Part shown: one piece after another, positions 1 to 7,736 of the stretch
Layout of the letters: every line of letters starts with the position of its first letter
Numbering within the stretch: the first letter of the stretch is position 1
Assembly: GCF_028885415.1 (NCBI RefSeq)
Contig: NZ_CP118527.1
Coordinates: 4,278,001 to 4,342,000, forward strand
Origin: Streptomyces coeruleorubidus
Lineage (GTDB): Bacteria > Actinomycetota > Actinomycetes > Streptomycetales > Streptomycetaceae
Reading direction: 5' to 3'
DNA: 64,000 nucleotides
Made by a program: the position numbers and the translations under genes
Notes under the pieces: generated by a model
The model's input: only the letters and a program-made list of their open reading frames with translations
What the model was told of the DNA's origin: nothing
Databases searched by the model: none

Positions 1-1
1 G

Positions 2-373
2 GCGGACGCGCCCGACCCCGAGGTGCTGCCCGACTGGCTGACCGAGGAGGACCTCGACGTCCTCACCGACAGCTACGCGCAGGGCTTCACCGGCGCGCTC
101 AACTGGTACCGGAACCTGGACCGCAACTGGGAGCTCACCGCCCCCTGGCAGGGAGCGGTCGTCTCCCCGCCCGCGCTGTACGTGTACGGCGACCGGGACC
201 TGGTCCCGGCCTTCCCGGGCACGCCCGAACTGATCGAGAAGCTGCCCGAGTTGATGCCCGACCTGCGCCGGAAGCCGCTCGTGCTGCCGGGCTGCGGCCA
301 CTGGACGCAGCAGGAGCGGCCCGCCGAGGTGACCGAGGCGCTGCTCGACTTCCTGACGGAGCTGCGGGACTGA
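2..373 (+). CDS. alpha/beta hydrolase, C-terminal part (epoxide hydrolase-like), cut by window edge
   Basis: An open frame runs from base 2 to a TGA at 371-373; the true start lies upstream of the window. The visible 123 residues are the C-terminal third of an alpha/beta hydrolase. A strand ending YVYGDRDLV carries the likely catalytic acid, and GCGHWTQQERPAEV carries the catalytic His followed by the typical final helix. This spacing and the tryptophan-rich lid-like segment (LNWYRNLDRNW) fit soluble epoxide hydrolases and haloalkane dehalogenase relatives. The nucleophile is not in the window, so the reaction cannot be named. Its 3' end faces the convergent kinase gene across the inverted-repeat element. 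Confidence 0.8.
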   Translation, partial: ADAPDPEVLPDWLTEEDLDVLTDSYAQGFTGALNWYRNLDRNWELTAPWQGAVVSPPALYVYGDRDLVPAFPGTPELIEKLPELMPDLRRKPLVLPGCGHWTQQERPAEVTEALLDFLTELRD

Positions 374-397
374 CGCCCTGTCCGGATCAGTCCCAAG

Positions 398-558
398 GGG
401 GCTTCTGATGGATCTCCGTGGAAGAAGGAGCGGCGTTCGGTGCGTGCTCTCGGCGTGCCGGGCGGAAGGCCTCGTAGCGGAGCTACCAGGGTTTTTGTCC
501 GGTGCGGCGAGAGTGCGTGCCGAACGCCGCGACGCCGCGGAGATCCATCAGAAGCCCC
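398..558. repeat. 161-bp imperfect inverted repeat (MITE-like or giant bidirectional hairpin)
   Basis: The outer arms 398-418 and 538-558 are perfect 21-bp inverted repeats (GGGCTTCTGATGGATCTCCG core). A second, imperfect pair lies inside: 430-459 against 501-530, sharing GCGGCGTTCGG and CTCTCG and otherwise mostly G-U-compatible mismatches. The centre holds a small hairpin (GTAGC-GGA-GCTAC, about 474-486). The whole unit fills the space between two convergent genes, and its right end abuts the TAG stop of the kinase gene. It could be a non-autonomous transposon-like element or a very large shared terminator. No clear target duplication is visible. Confidence 0.75.
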
Positions 559-2942
559 TAGCTCGTGCGCGCCGTGCCCGTGCCCTTCTCCGCGTCCAGC
601 GCGTACACGCAGCGGTCCTTGCTGCACGCGTACACCACTCCGTCCTGGACGACCGGGGAGCCGGTGATCTCGCCGCCGGTGGCGAGCTTCCAGCGGAGCC
701 GGCCGTCGTCGGCCTTCAGGGTGTAGAGCAGGTGGTCGGTGGAGCCGAAGTGGATCCGGCCCTCGGCCACCGAGGGGGCGCCCACGATGTCGCCGCCCGC
801 CTGGAAGCGCCACTTGGGTGTGCCGGTGACCGCGTCGAGGGTGTAGAGGCCCTTGCCGCTGCCCACGTGGACATGGCCGGCGGCGACCAGCACGGGGTCG
901 ACGGACGCCCGGGACTCGGTGGCGATGCGCCAGCGGTCACGGCCGTCGGTGGCGTCGAGGGCGTAGACCGTGCCGAGGTAGTCGGCCAGGTAGATGCCGC
1001 CGCCGGTGACGGCCGGGCCGGGGACGAAGGTGGGCGGGGAGAGGAAGACGGCCGGGGCCTCGAAGTGCCACTTCACGTGCCCGGCGGCCACGTCGAGGGC
1101 GAGGACGCGGGTGCCGGCGCAGACGTAGACGTAGCCGTCGGACGCCTGGGCGATCCGGACCGGGACGCCGCCGCAGGAGGCCGCGTCGCCGATGGGGTAC
1201 GACCAGCGCTCGTCGCCGGTGCGGGCGTCCAGGGCGCGCAGCCGGGCGTCCTGCCACACGTAGACCGTGCCGTCGTGCAGGGCGGGTCCGGCCTCGGGCG
1301 ACTCGAAGTCGCTCTGGCAGCCGGTGACCTCCCAGAGCTTCTGGCCGTTCGAGGCCTCCCAGCCCTGGACGCCGCCGCCCCGGGTGCCGGTGACGACGGT
1401 GCCGCGGCCGGCCTTGAGCGAGTAGACCCAGGCGTCCGTCTGCAGGCGCCACAGGTCGGCGCCCTCGCGGGCGTCGAGGGCGAACAGCGTGGGCCCGTCG
1501 GACGCGTGGATACGGCCGTCCGCGACCGCCATGGACCATGCGACGTCCCGGGTCTTGAAGCGGCGGCGACCGGTGGCCACGTCCAGGGCGTGCACCTCGA
1601 AGGAGGTGACGTAGACCAGGTCGCCGTCGACGGACGGGGTGCCCCAGACGTCGTTCGACATACGGAACCGCCAGGGCCGCCAGCCGCTCGCCTGTTCGGG
1701 CGGCGCGGCCGGGGCCGGGGGTGCGGCGACGGCAGGGCCCACGGCAGGGTCCGTGCCGTTGACGCCGGTGCGGGGCTTGGACCAGGAGGCGGCGAGGGCG
1801 GCCTCCGGAGGGGGTGCCTTGACGGCGGCGGCACGGACGTCCGCGACGCGCGGGCCCGGGCCGATGGGCACCTGGGCGCCGGCCAGCCGCACCGGGCCGG
1901 TGTCGGGGCCCCCGACGGGCACGGGCGCCGGGACGACGGGGTCGTGCGAGGGCGGGGGCGGGATGGGCGCAGGGCCCGGGGCCGGGCCGGGCCCGGGGCG
2001 TCCGCCGCCGCTGCGTCCGGCGCCGGGGGCGGGCTTGCCGGCCGGCCGGCCGTTGCGGCGGGACTCGATCAGGCTCACCGCCCGCTCGGGCAGCCACGCC
2101 GAGGCCGTGCCGCTGTCGTCGGAGCCGGAGCCGAAGAGGTGGGGAGCCAGCTGGGCCTGCAGGTCGGCCGGGTTGGGGCGGGCCGTCGGGTCCATCTGCA
2201 TACAGGACTCGATGAGCGGACGCAGCTCGTCCGGGAGACCCTCCAGGTCCGGGCCCTCGCGCAGCAGCATGAAGACCGTCTCGACCGGGTTGGCGCCGTG
2301 GAAGGGCGGGTGTCCGGTGGCGGCGAAGACCAGCATGGAGCCGAGGGAGAAGACGTCGCTCGCGCCCGTGACGCTGCGGGAGTCCTTGGCCTGCTCGGGC
2401 GACATGTAGGCGGGCGTGCCGACGGCGACATTCGTCATCGTCAAACGCGTGTTCGAAACGCCCGACGCGATGCCGAAGTCGATCACCCGGGGGCCGTCCT
2501 CGACGACCAGGACGTTCGACGGCTTGAGGTCCCGGTGCACCAGCCCGGCACCGTGGATGGACTGGAGCGCCTCGGCCACACCCGCTGCCAGCCAGCGCAC
2601 CGCCTGGGCCGGCAGCGGCCCGCAGTCGTTCACTATCTCTTCGAGGGAGGGCGCGGGAACGTACGCGGTGGCCAGCCACGGCACGGCGGCGCGCGGGTCG
2701 GCGTCCACGACCGCGGCCGTGTAGAAGCCGGAGACGGCGCGGGCCGCCTCCACCTCACGCGTGAAGCGGACCCGGAACAGCTGGTCCTCGGCCAGCTCCG
2801 TCCGGACGGTCTTGATCGCCACGCGCCGACCGGACGCCGAGCGCGCGAGATAGACCAGCCCCATGCCGCCGGCACCCAGCCGTCCCAGCACCTCGAACGG
2901 CCCGATCCGCCGCGGATCGTGCTGCGTCAGCTGATCCACCAC
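558..2942 (-). CDS. serine/threonine protein kinase with C-terminal PQQ beta-propeller
   Basis: A 794-residue protein. The N-terminal kinase domain (about residues 10-280) has the glycine loop LGAGGMG, VAIK lysine, HRDLKPSN catalytic loop, VIDFGIAS metal-binding loop and AYMSPEQA. A Pro/Ala/Gly-rich linker of about 140 residues follows, then a PQQ-type beta-propeller with repeated blades ([22 protein letters not shown] and similar), a fold that in this family acts as a sensor or scaffold. I see no transmembrane helix, so the kinase is probably cytoplasmic. The start is taken as the GTG at 2942 because a GGGGAGG ribosome site lies 11 nt upstream; the next GTG (2939) is also possible, and an ATG at 2990 gives a 16-residue longer form. 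The gene is monocistronic. Confidence 0.9.
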   Translation of the reverse strand: MVDQLTQHDPRRIGPFEVLGRLGAGGMGLVYLARSASGRRVAIKTVRTELAEDQLFRVRFTREVEAARAVSGFYTAAVVDADPRAAVPWLATAYVPAPSLEEIVNDCGPLPAQAVRWLAAGVAEALQSIHGAGLVHRDLKPSNVLVVEDGPRVIDFGIASGVSNTRLTMTNVAVGTPAYMSPEQAKDSRSVTGASDVFSLGSMLVFAATGHPPFHGANPVETVFMLLREGPDLEGLPDELRPLIESCMQMDPTARPNPADLQAQLAPHLFGSGSDDSGTASAWLPERAVSLIESRRNGRPAGKPAPGAGRSGGGRPGPGPAPGPAPIPPPPSHDPVVPAPVPVGGPDTGPVRLAGAQVPIGPGPRVADVRAAAVKAPPPEAALAASWSKPRTGVNGTDPAVGPAVAAPPAPAAPPEQASGWRPWRFRMSNDVWGTPSVDGDLVYVTSFEVHALDVATGRRRFKTRDVAWSMAVADGRIHASDGPTLFALDAREGADLWRLQTDAWVYSLKAGRGTVVTGTRGGGVQGWEASNGQKLWEVTGCQSDFESPEAGPALHDGTVYVWQDARLRALDARTGDERWSYPIGDAASCGGVPVRIAQASDGYVYVCAGTRVLALDVAAGHVKWHFEAPAVFLSPPTFVPGPAVTGGGIYLADYLGTVYALDATDGRDRWRIATESRASVDPVLVAAGHVHVGSGKGLYTLDAVTGTPKWRFQAGGDIVGAPSVAEGRIHFGSTDHLLYTLKADDGRLRWKLATGGEITGSPVVQDGVVYACSKDRCVYALDAEKGTGTARTS

Positions 2943-3155
2943 TCTGCCTGCCACCTCCCCGTACGAGCCGCGCCAAGCCACATGTTCCACGCGACCCCGT
3001 GCAGCGTCTCACCACCGCACCGCCATGGCGGCACGCACCCCGATTCTTCCTGGCCGGAGCCCTGGTTGCGAACCCGGTGACAATTGGGATGTCTCGGTAC
3101 ACATCCGACCAAACAGTGACCAAACAATGACCAAACAACGCCTGATCAGCCCTGC

Positions 3156-3878
3156 TCAGCGGTGCAGCAGCGCGAAGGACGCCCCCTGATTGTCCGTGAC
3201 GACGGCGACCGTGCCGTACGAGGTCTGGAAAGGCGGGGCCTGGATCCGGCCGCCGAGCCGGGTGACGTCCTCCAGCGCGGCCGGTACGTCCTCGACGGCG
3301 AAGTGGACGAGGAAGTGCGGCGGCATCTCGGCCGGGAAGACGTCGGAGACGGGGGCGCGGCCGAAGTCGGGCTCGGCGTCCGGCCCGAACAGGGCCTCCT
3401 GGAAGAGGTCGCCGTAGAAGGCGTTGGCCGCCTCGGTGTCCCGGGCGTACAGCTCGGCCCAGGCGAAGGTGCCCGGCTCGTGCCGCCTGCCGAAGCCGGG
3501 GTGCTCCCCCGGCTGCCACAGGGCGAAGACGGCCCCCTCCGGGTCGGTGACGAGGGCGGTGACGCCCAGCTCGCCGGCCGGCACCGGCGCCGAGACGACC
3601 TGCCCGCCCGCCTCCCGGATGCGCCGGACCAGGGCCGCCGCGTCCGGGGTCGCGAAATACACCGTCCAGACCGTGGGCAGCCGGCCGTCCATCTTGCGGA
3701 CCAGCGCGGCCACGGGTTCACCGTCCTTCAGCGCCTGCGCGAAGGGGCCGAACCAGTCCTCGAAGGTCCACCCGAAAAGTTCACCGTAGAACCGCTTGCC
3801 CGCCTCGACGTCGGGAAGCTGCGCGTCCACCCAGCAGGGAACGCCCTCTGCGTACACCGATGCCCTGTTTTCGGCCAT
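3156..3878 (-). CDS. VOC (glyoxalase/bleomycin-resistance) family protein, two-domain
   Basis: The 240-residue protein contains two tandem VOC modules: residues about 10-120 (CWVDAQLPDVEAGKRFYGELFGW) and about 130-240 (FAWAELYARDTEAANAFYGDLF), each with the beta-alpha-beta-beta-beta pattern and the closing G..FAL(W/L) strand. Such two-module proteins are common in Streptomyces and are usually annotated as glyoxalase-like or as hydroxylase relatives, with a divalent metal in the cup of the fold. No specific substrate can be read from the sequence. It stands alone, convergent with nothing and separated by about 120 bp from the divergent TetR gene. Confidence 0.85.
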   Translation of the reverse strand: MAENRASVYAEGVPCWVDAQLPDVEAGKRFYGELFGWTFEDWFGPFAQALKDGEPVAALVRKMDGRLPTVWTVYFATPDAAALVRRIREAGGQVVSAPVPAGELGVTALVTDPEGAVFALWQPGEHPGFGRRHEPGTFAWAELYARDTEAANAFYGDLFQEALFGPDAEPDFGRAPVSDVFPAEMPPHFLVHFAVEDVPAALEDVTRLGGRIQAPPFQTSYGTVAVVTDNQGASFALLHR

Positions 3879-3992
3879 GCCGACAACGTAACCGCGACTG
3901 CCGCACCCCGCAGACCAGGCACACCAGCCCCCGCACTCCCTTACACCCCATTTGCAGTCGGCCGAATCGCGCCCCGATCACGCCTCGGTAAG

Positions 3993-4007
3993 CTGACGGC
4001 ATGACAG
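3993..4007. promoter_or_regulatory. degenerate copy of the CTGACG-N3-CGTCAG operator over the TetR start codon
   Basis: CTGACGGCATGACAG matches 10 of the 12 fixed bases of the operator found at seven catabolic promoters. It overlaps the ATG of the TetR gene at 4001, a place where a repressor could control its own synthesis. The match is weaker than at the other sites, so autoregulation is only a suggestion. Confidence 0.35.
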
Positions 4008-4648
4008 GACAAGTGCGTACCGTCGACGGCCGCGTGGCCGGTAGGCGTGGGCAGGCGACCCGGCAGAAGCTGCTCGACTGCCTCAGCGAGATGCTCAGCT
4101 CCTCCCCGTACCGGGACGTCAAAGTCATCGATGTCGCCCGGAAAGCGGGCACTTCGCTAGCGACCTTCTACCAGTACTTCCCGGACGTCGAGGGCGCCGT
4201 CCTGGAGATCGCCGAGCAAATGGCGACCGAGGGCGCCGCGTTGACCGAGCTCCTTCAGGACCGCTCCTGGGCCGGCAAGGCCGGCTGGCAGACGGCGCAG
4301 GAACTCGTCGACGGGTTCCTGGAGTTCTGGCGCAAGAACGACGCGATCCTCCGGGTCGTCGATCTCGGCGCCGCCGAGGGGGACAAGCGGTTCTACAAGC
4401 TCCGGATGAAGATCCTCAACTCGGTGAACAACTCCCTCGCGGACTCCGTCGCCGAGCTCCAGGCCAAGGGCAGGGTCGACAAGGACGTGAACCCGGCGGC
4501 CATCGCCGGTTCGCTGGTCGCGATGCTCGCGGCCGTCGCCTCCCACCAGAAGGGCTTCTCCTCCTGGGGCGTGAAGCAGGCCGAACTGAAGCCGAACCTC
4601 GCGCTGTTGGTGCATCTGGGCGTCACGGGCAGGAAGCCGACGAAGTAG
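4001..4648 (+). CDS. TetR-family transcriptional regulator (candidate regulator of the catabolic regulon)
   Basis: The 215-residue protein has a TetR N-terminal helix-turn-helix (about residues 15-65: RQKLLDCLSEML, then VIDVARKAGTSLATFYQYFPD) and an all-helical ligand-binding C-terminal domain. TetR proteins are dimers that bind 15-20 bp palindromes and release them on binding a small molecule, often an acyl-CoA in lipid catabolism. It is the only TetR gene in the window and lies 1.8 kb from the first of the CTGACG-N3-CGTCAG operators, next to the nitroreductase/acyl-CoA dehydrogenase operon. It is therefore the natural candidate to bind them, though this is inference. A half-conserved operator overlaps its own start. 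Confidence 0.9.
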   Translation: MTGQVRTVDGRVAGRRGQATRQKLLDCLSEMLSSSPYRDVKVIDVARKAGTSLATFYQYFPDVEGAVLEIAEQMATEGAALTELLQDRSWAGKAGWQTAQELVDGFLEFWRKNDAILRVVDLGAAEGDKRFYKLRMKILNSVNNSLADSVAELQAKGRVDKDVNPAAIAGSLVAMLAAVASHQKGFSSWGVKQAELKPNLALLVHLGVTGRKPTK

Positions 4649-4689
4649 CCCGGCGCAGCAGCCTTTTTCTTCCCCCAAGTCCTGTCTGG

Positions 4690-4723
4690 CAGGCGGCGGT
4701 TCACCCGAGTGGACCGCCGCCTG
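4690..4723. terminator. bidirectional hairpin between convergent genes
   Basis: A perfect 11-bp stem (CAGGCGGCGGT / ACCGCCGCCTG) encloses a 12-nt loop. It lies 42 bp after the TetR stop and overlaps the last codons of the convergent nitroreductase-like gene. There is no strong T-run, as usual for Streptomyces terminators. Confidence 0.7.
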
Positions 4724-5213
4724 TTGCGCTCTGCCGCTCCGCGTGCTTCCGAACGATCCGGAAGACCCGAATCTCCCGCTCCACCCGGCGCTGGTACGCG
4801 GCGTACGGCGGCCAGAACTCCACGACCGCCTTCCACACCGCCGCCCGCTCCTCGCCCTTGAGCAGCCCGGCCGTGACCGCGATGTCCTCGCCCCGCCAGT
4901 TGATCACGGCGTCGGGACGGGCGAGCAGGTTGTGGCTCCAGGCGGGATGGCCGGGCCGGCCGAAGTTGGACCCCATGAGAATCCAGCTGTTCCCGCCCTC
5001 CTCCGGCATGCAGGCGAGGGGGGTACGACGCGGCAGGCCGCTCCTCGCCCCGGTCGAGGTCAGCACCACCCCCGGCAGGAGCTGCGCGCTGAGCAGTACT
5101 TTTCCACGCGTGAGCCGGTGCACGGCCCGGTCGAGGGCCGGGAGGACGTACGGTGCCACGCGCGCGAACCCCCGCCTGGAGGACACCTTCTGCACGAACC
5201 GCACGCCCCTCAT
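4701..5213 (-). CDS. Ddn-like deazaflavin (F420)-dependent nitroreductase family protein
   Basis: The 170-residue protein has the split-barrel fold sequence typical of the Ddn family: VLTSTGARSGLPRRTPL, then WILMGSNFGRPGHPAWSHNLLARPDAVINWRGE, then ERAAVWKAVVEFWPPYAAYQRR. Family members bind the deazaflavin F420 and reduce quinones, nitroaromatics or enones. The start at 5213 overlaps the stop of the upstream acyl-CoA dehydrogenase (ATGA), so the two are translationally coupled and share the operator-bearing promoter near 6411. An F420-dependent reductase in this operon suggests a reduction step in the same catabolic pathway. Its 3' end is inside the shared terminator hairpin. Confidence 0.85.
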   Translation of the reverse strand: MRGVRFVQKVSSRRGFARVAPYVLPALDRAVHRLTRGKVLLSAQLLPGVVLTSTGARSGLPRRTPLACMPEEGGNSWILMGSNFGRPGHPAWSHNLLARPDAVINWRGEDIAVTAGLLKGEERAAVWKAVVEFWPPYAAYQRRVEREIRVFRIVRKHAERQSATGGGPLG

Positions 5214-6391
5214 CGGCCGGCCTCCTCGAAGACGTGTGCCGCCTCGGCGGCGTGGGCCCGCAGCCGGTGCACCGGCCCGAACAGCAGCTCGTCGCCCGCG
5301 GCACGCTTGAAATACAGGTGGACCTCGTGCTCCCAGGTGAAACCGATGCCGCCGTGCAGCTGGATCCCCTCGGCGGCGGCACCGCGCAGGGCCTGAATCG
5401 CCTGCGCGAGGGCGAGGCCGCCCACCCGCTCCCCCTGGGCTGTGGCCCAGGCCGCGTAGTACGCCGCCGAGCGGGCCGCCTGCACCTGGACGTACGCGTC
5501 GGCCAGCCGGTGCTTGACCGCCTGGAAGGAGCCGATCGGCCGCCCGAACTGCTCGCGTTGCCCGACGTACTCGACGGTCCGCTCCAGCACCCGGCCGGCG
5601 GCGCCGACGGCCTCGGCGGCGAGACAGGCGGCGGCGGTGTCGCCGAGCCGGGCGAGGGCGGGGAGGGCCTCCTCGCCGTCCGGTCCCAGCAACTCGGCGG
5701 TTGTGTCTCGCAGTTGCAGGCGAGCTTGCGGACGGGTCACGTCCAGCGCGGTCTGCCGTACGCGGGTGAGACCGGCCGCGTCACCGCGCACGAGGAAGAG
5801 CAGTACACGGGAGCGGGCGAACCCCCCGGCGTGCGCGGCGACCACGAGCAGCTGGGCACTGTGCCCGTCGAGGACCTGGTCGACCTGCCCGTACAGCCGC
5901 CAGCCACCGTCGGCCTGCCGGGCCTGCACGCCCCCGGCCCGCCCGCCGCCGGCCCACTCCCCGCGCCGGTCGTGGCCGGTGAGTCCGAGGGCGGTGGTGA
6001 GGGCGGGACCCGGTACCGCGAGAGCTGCGGTGAGTGTGCCGGAGGCGATCCGCGGGAGAAGGTCGGCCCGCTGGGCGTCGGTGCCGAGGGCGAGCAGCAG
6101 CGGTGCCGTGAGGACGGCCGTGGCGAGCAGGGGCGAGGGGGCGAGGACCCGGCCCGTCTCCTCGCAGGCGAGGGCCAGCTCGGTGACCGAGCAGCCGACA
6201 CCGCCGTGGGTCTCGGGGAGGGCCAGTCCGGGCAGGCCGAGCTGTTCGGCGAGGGCGGTCCACAGGGCCGGGTCGTACCCGGCCGGGGTGTCGACGGCGG
6301 CCCGCAGCTCCTCGGGGCCGCACCGCTTGTGGAGCAGTTCGCGCAAGGTGCGGCGGATCTCGTCCTGTTCGGCGGTGAAGCGGGCGTCCAT
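5210..6391 (-). CDS. acyl-CoA dehydrogenase family protein (short FadE type)
   Basis: A 393-residue acyl-CoA dehydrogenase. The N-terminal helical domain begins MDARFTAEQDEIRRTLREL. The C-terminal domain has the conserved EQFGRPIGSFQAVKHRLADAYVQVQAARSAAYYAAWA stretch and QLHGGIGFTWEHEVHLYFKRA, which forms part of the FAD/dimer interface. It would introduce an alpha-beta double bond into a CoA thioester, passing electrons to ETF. The middle domain is divergent, as in the partner subunits of actinobacterial heteromeric FadE enzymes, so it may need a second FadE. It is the first gene of a two-gene operon driven from the divergent promoter region with operator 6411-6425. Confidence 0.9.
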   Translation of the reverse strand: MDARFTAEQDEIRRTLRELLHKRCGPEELRAAVDTPAGYDPALWTALAEQLGLPGLALPETHGGVGCSVTELALACEETGRVLAPSPLLATAVLTAPLLLALGTDAQRADLLPRIASGTLTAALAVPGPALTTALGLTGHDRRGEWAGGGRAGGVQARQADGGWRLYGQVDQVLDGHSAQLLVVAAHAGGFARSRVLLFLVRGDAAGLTRVRQTALDVTRPQARLQLRDTTAELLGPDGEEALPALARLGDTAAACLAAEAVGAAGRVLERTVEYVGQREQFGRPIGSFQAVKHRLADAYVQVQAARSAAYYAAWATAQGERVGGLALAQAIQALRGAAAEGIQLHGGIGFTWEHEVHLYFKRAAGDELLFGPVHRLRAHAAEAAHVFEEAGR

Positions 6392-6410
6392 GGGGGTACC
6401 ACCTCCGCAT

Positions 6411-6425
6411 CTGACGGTGCGTCAT
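6411..6425. promoter_or_regulatory. operator site 1 (acyl-CoA dehydrogenase side of divergent promoter)
   Basis: CTGACGGTGCGTCAT lies 20 bp upstream of the acyl-CoA dehydrogenase start at 6391. It matches the palindrome CTGACG-N3-CGTCAG in 11 of 12 fixed bases. Confidence 0.75.
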
Positions 6426-6513
6426 ATTAGGGCGGAGCGCCGGGGATGCCCAGAGCTCTGCCGTGGTTGTGCGCGGGGTATCCGATGCTCGGGGGATCCG
6501 AAGCACCGGATAT

Positions 6514-6528
6514 CTGATGTACCGTCAG
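6514..6528. promoter_or_regulatory. operator site 2 (thiolase side of divergent promoter)
   Basis: CTGATGTACCGTCAG ends 4 bp before the ATG of the thiolase-like gene at 6533, leaving no room for a normal ribosome-binding site. The transcript is therefore probably leaderless, or the true start is further downstream. The site matches the regulon palindrome in 11 of 12 fixed bases, with AT-rich flanks as at the other sites. Confidence 0.8.
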
Positions 6529-6532
6529 ATTC

Positions 6533-7702
6533 ATGGTTGCCCGGAGGAAAGTGGCAGTCGTCGGCGTGGCCCTCTCGGACTGCGGCCGCGTGGACGACGC
6601 GACCCCGTACGCGCTGCACGCCCAGGCGGCCCGGCGCGCCCTGGCCGACGCGGGCCTGGACCGCTCACTGGTCGACGGCTTCGCCTCGGCGGGCCTGGGC
6701 ACGCTGGCCCCCGTCGAGGTCGCCGAGTACCTGGGCCTGCGCCCCACCTGGGTCGACTCCACCTCCGTCGGCGGCTGCACCTGGGAGGTCATGGCGGCCC
6801 ACGCGGCGGACGCGATCGCGGCCGGGCACGCGCGCGTGGTGCTGCTCGCCTACGGCTCGACGGCCCGCGCGGACGTCAAAGCGGGCCGCCGCACGGGCAC
6901 GCTGTCCTTCGGCACACGCGGCCCCCTCCAATTCGAAGTCCCCTACGGGCACACCCTGATCGCCAAGTACGCCATGGCGGCCCGCCGCCACATGATCGAG
7001 TACGGCACGACGATCGAGCAGCTGGCGGAGGTGGCGGTCCAGGCCCGGGCCAACGCGGCCCTGAACCCGGAGGCGATGTTCCGCACCCCGGTCACGGTGG
7101 ACGAGGTCCTGGCCGACCCGGTGATCGCCGACCCCTTCACCAAGCTGCACTGCTGCGTGCGTTCCGACGGCGGGGCGGCGGTGCTGCTGGCGGCGGAGGA
7201 GTACGTACGGGACTGCCGTACCGCGCCGGTGTGGGTGCTGGGGAGCGGGGAGTACGTCTCGCACGCCGCGATGTCCGAGTGGGCGGACTTCACGGTGTCG
7301 CCGGCGGCGGTGAGCGGACGGCTGGCCTTCGAGCGGGCGGGCGTACGGCCGGAGGAGATGGACTTCGCGGAGATCTACGACGCGTTCACCTACATGACCC
7401 TGGTGACGCTGGAGGACCTCGGCTTCTGCGGGAAGGGCGAGGGCGGGGCGTTCGTGGAGAAGGCCCGGCTGCGGGTCGAGGGCGGAGAGCTCCCCGTGAA
7501 CACCGACGGGGGCGGGCTGTCGGCTCAGCATCCGGGGATGCGGGGGTTGTTCCTGCTGGTGGAGGCGGTGCGGCAGTTGCGCGGGGAGGGCGGGGAACGG
7601 CAGGTGCGACGGCGTGGCGACGGGTCGCTGCCGCGGCTGGGGGTGGCGTCCGGGACGGGTGGGTGGTTCTGCTCTTCGGGGACGGTGGTGTTGGGGGTGT
7701 GA
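6533..7702 (+). CDS. thiolase-like protein (SCP2/Ltp type), possible acyl-CoA retro-aldolase
   Basis: A 389-residue thiolase-fold protein. The segment DAFTYMTLVTLEDLGFCGKGEGGAFVE and the C-terminal QHPGMRG and GTGGWFCSSGTVVLG motifs place it in the SCP2-thiolase/Ltp2-like branch. The position of the usual acylated Cys, 18 residues before the end of the helix GCTWEVMAAHAADAIAAG, reads Gly, with a Cys one residue later. In Ltp2-like enzymes a thiolase fold without normal condensation chemistry works with a DUF35 partner as a retro-aldolase that shortens side chains. The DUF35 gene here is at 14075, separated by about 6.4 kb of accessory DNA. The protein ends right after VVLG, with 39 bp between its stop and the insertion sequence, so the C-terminus may be altered. 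Confidence 0.85.
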   Translation: MVARRKVAVVGVALSDCGRVDDATPYALHAQAARRALADAGLDRSLVDGFASAGLGTLAPVEVAEYLGLRPTWVDSTSVGGCTWEVMAAHAADAIAAGHARVVLLAYGSTARADVKAGRRTGTLSFGTRGPLQFEVPYGHTLIAKYAMAARRHMIEYGTTIEQLAEVAVQARANAALNPEAMFRTPVTVDEVLADPVIADPFTKLHCCVRSDGGAAVLLAAEEYVRDCRTAPVWVLGSGEYVSHAAMSEWADFTVSPAAVSGRLAFERAGVRPEEMDFAEIYDAFTYMTLVTLEDLGFCGKGEGGAFVEKARLRVEGGELPVNTDGGGLSAQHPGMRGLFLLVEAVRQLRGEGGERQVRRRGDGSLPRLGVASGTGGWFCSSGTVVLGV

Positions 7703-7736
7703 CAACGTGTCCCAGGGATGTCGTTTGGATCAGGCC

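Noticed and set aside
73..813. 246-codon minus-strand open frame over the hydrolase end, the inverted repeat and the kinase end
   Set aside because: Antisense to real genes on one side and rich in Arg/Gly/Pro from GC-rich shadow coding; it crosses the inverted-repeat element and has no family motifs.
408..3080. 890-codon plus-strand frame
   Set aside because: It is the antisense shadow of the kinase-propeller gene; high third-position GC leaves the complementary frame open. No ribosome site or recognisable domain.
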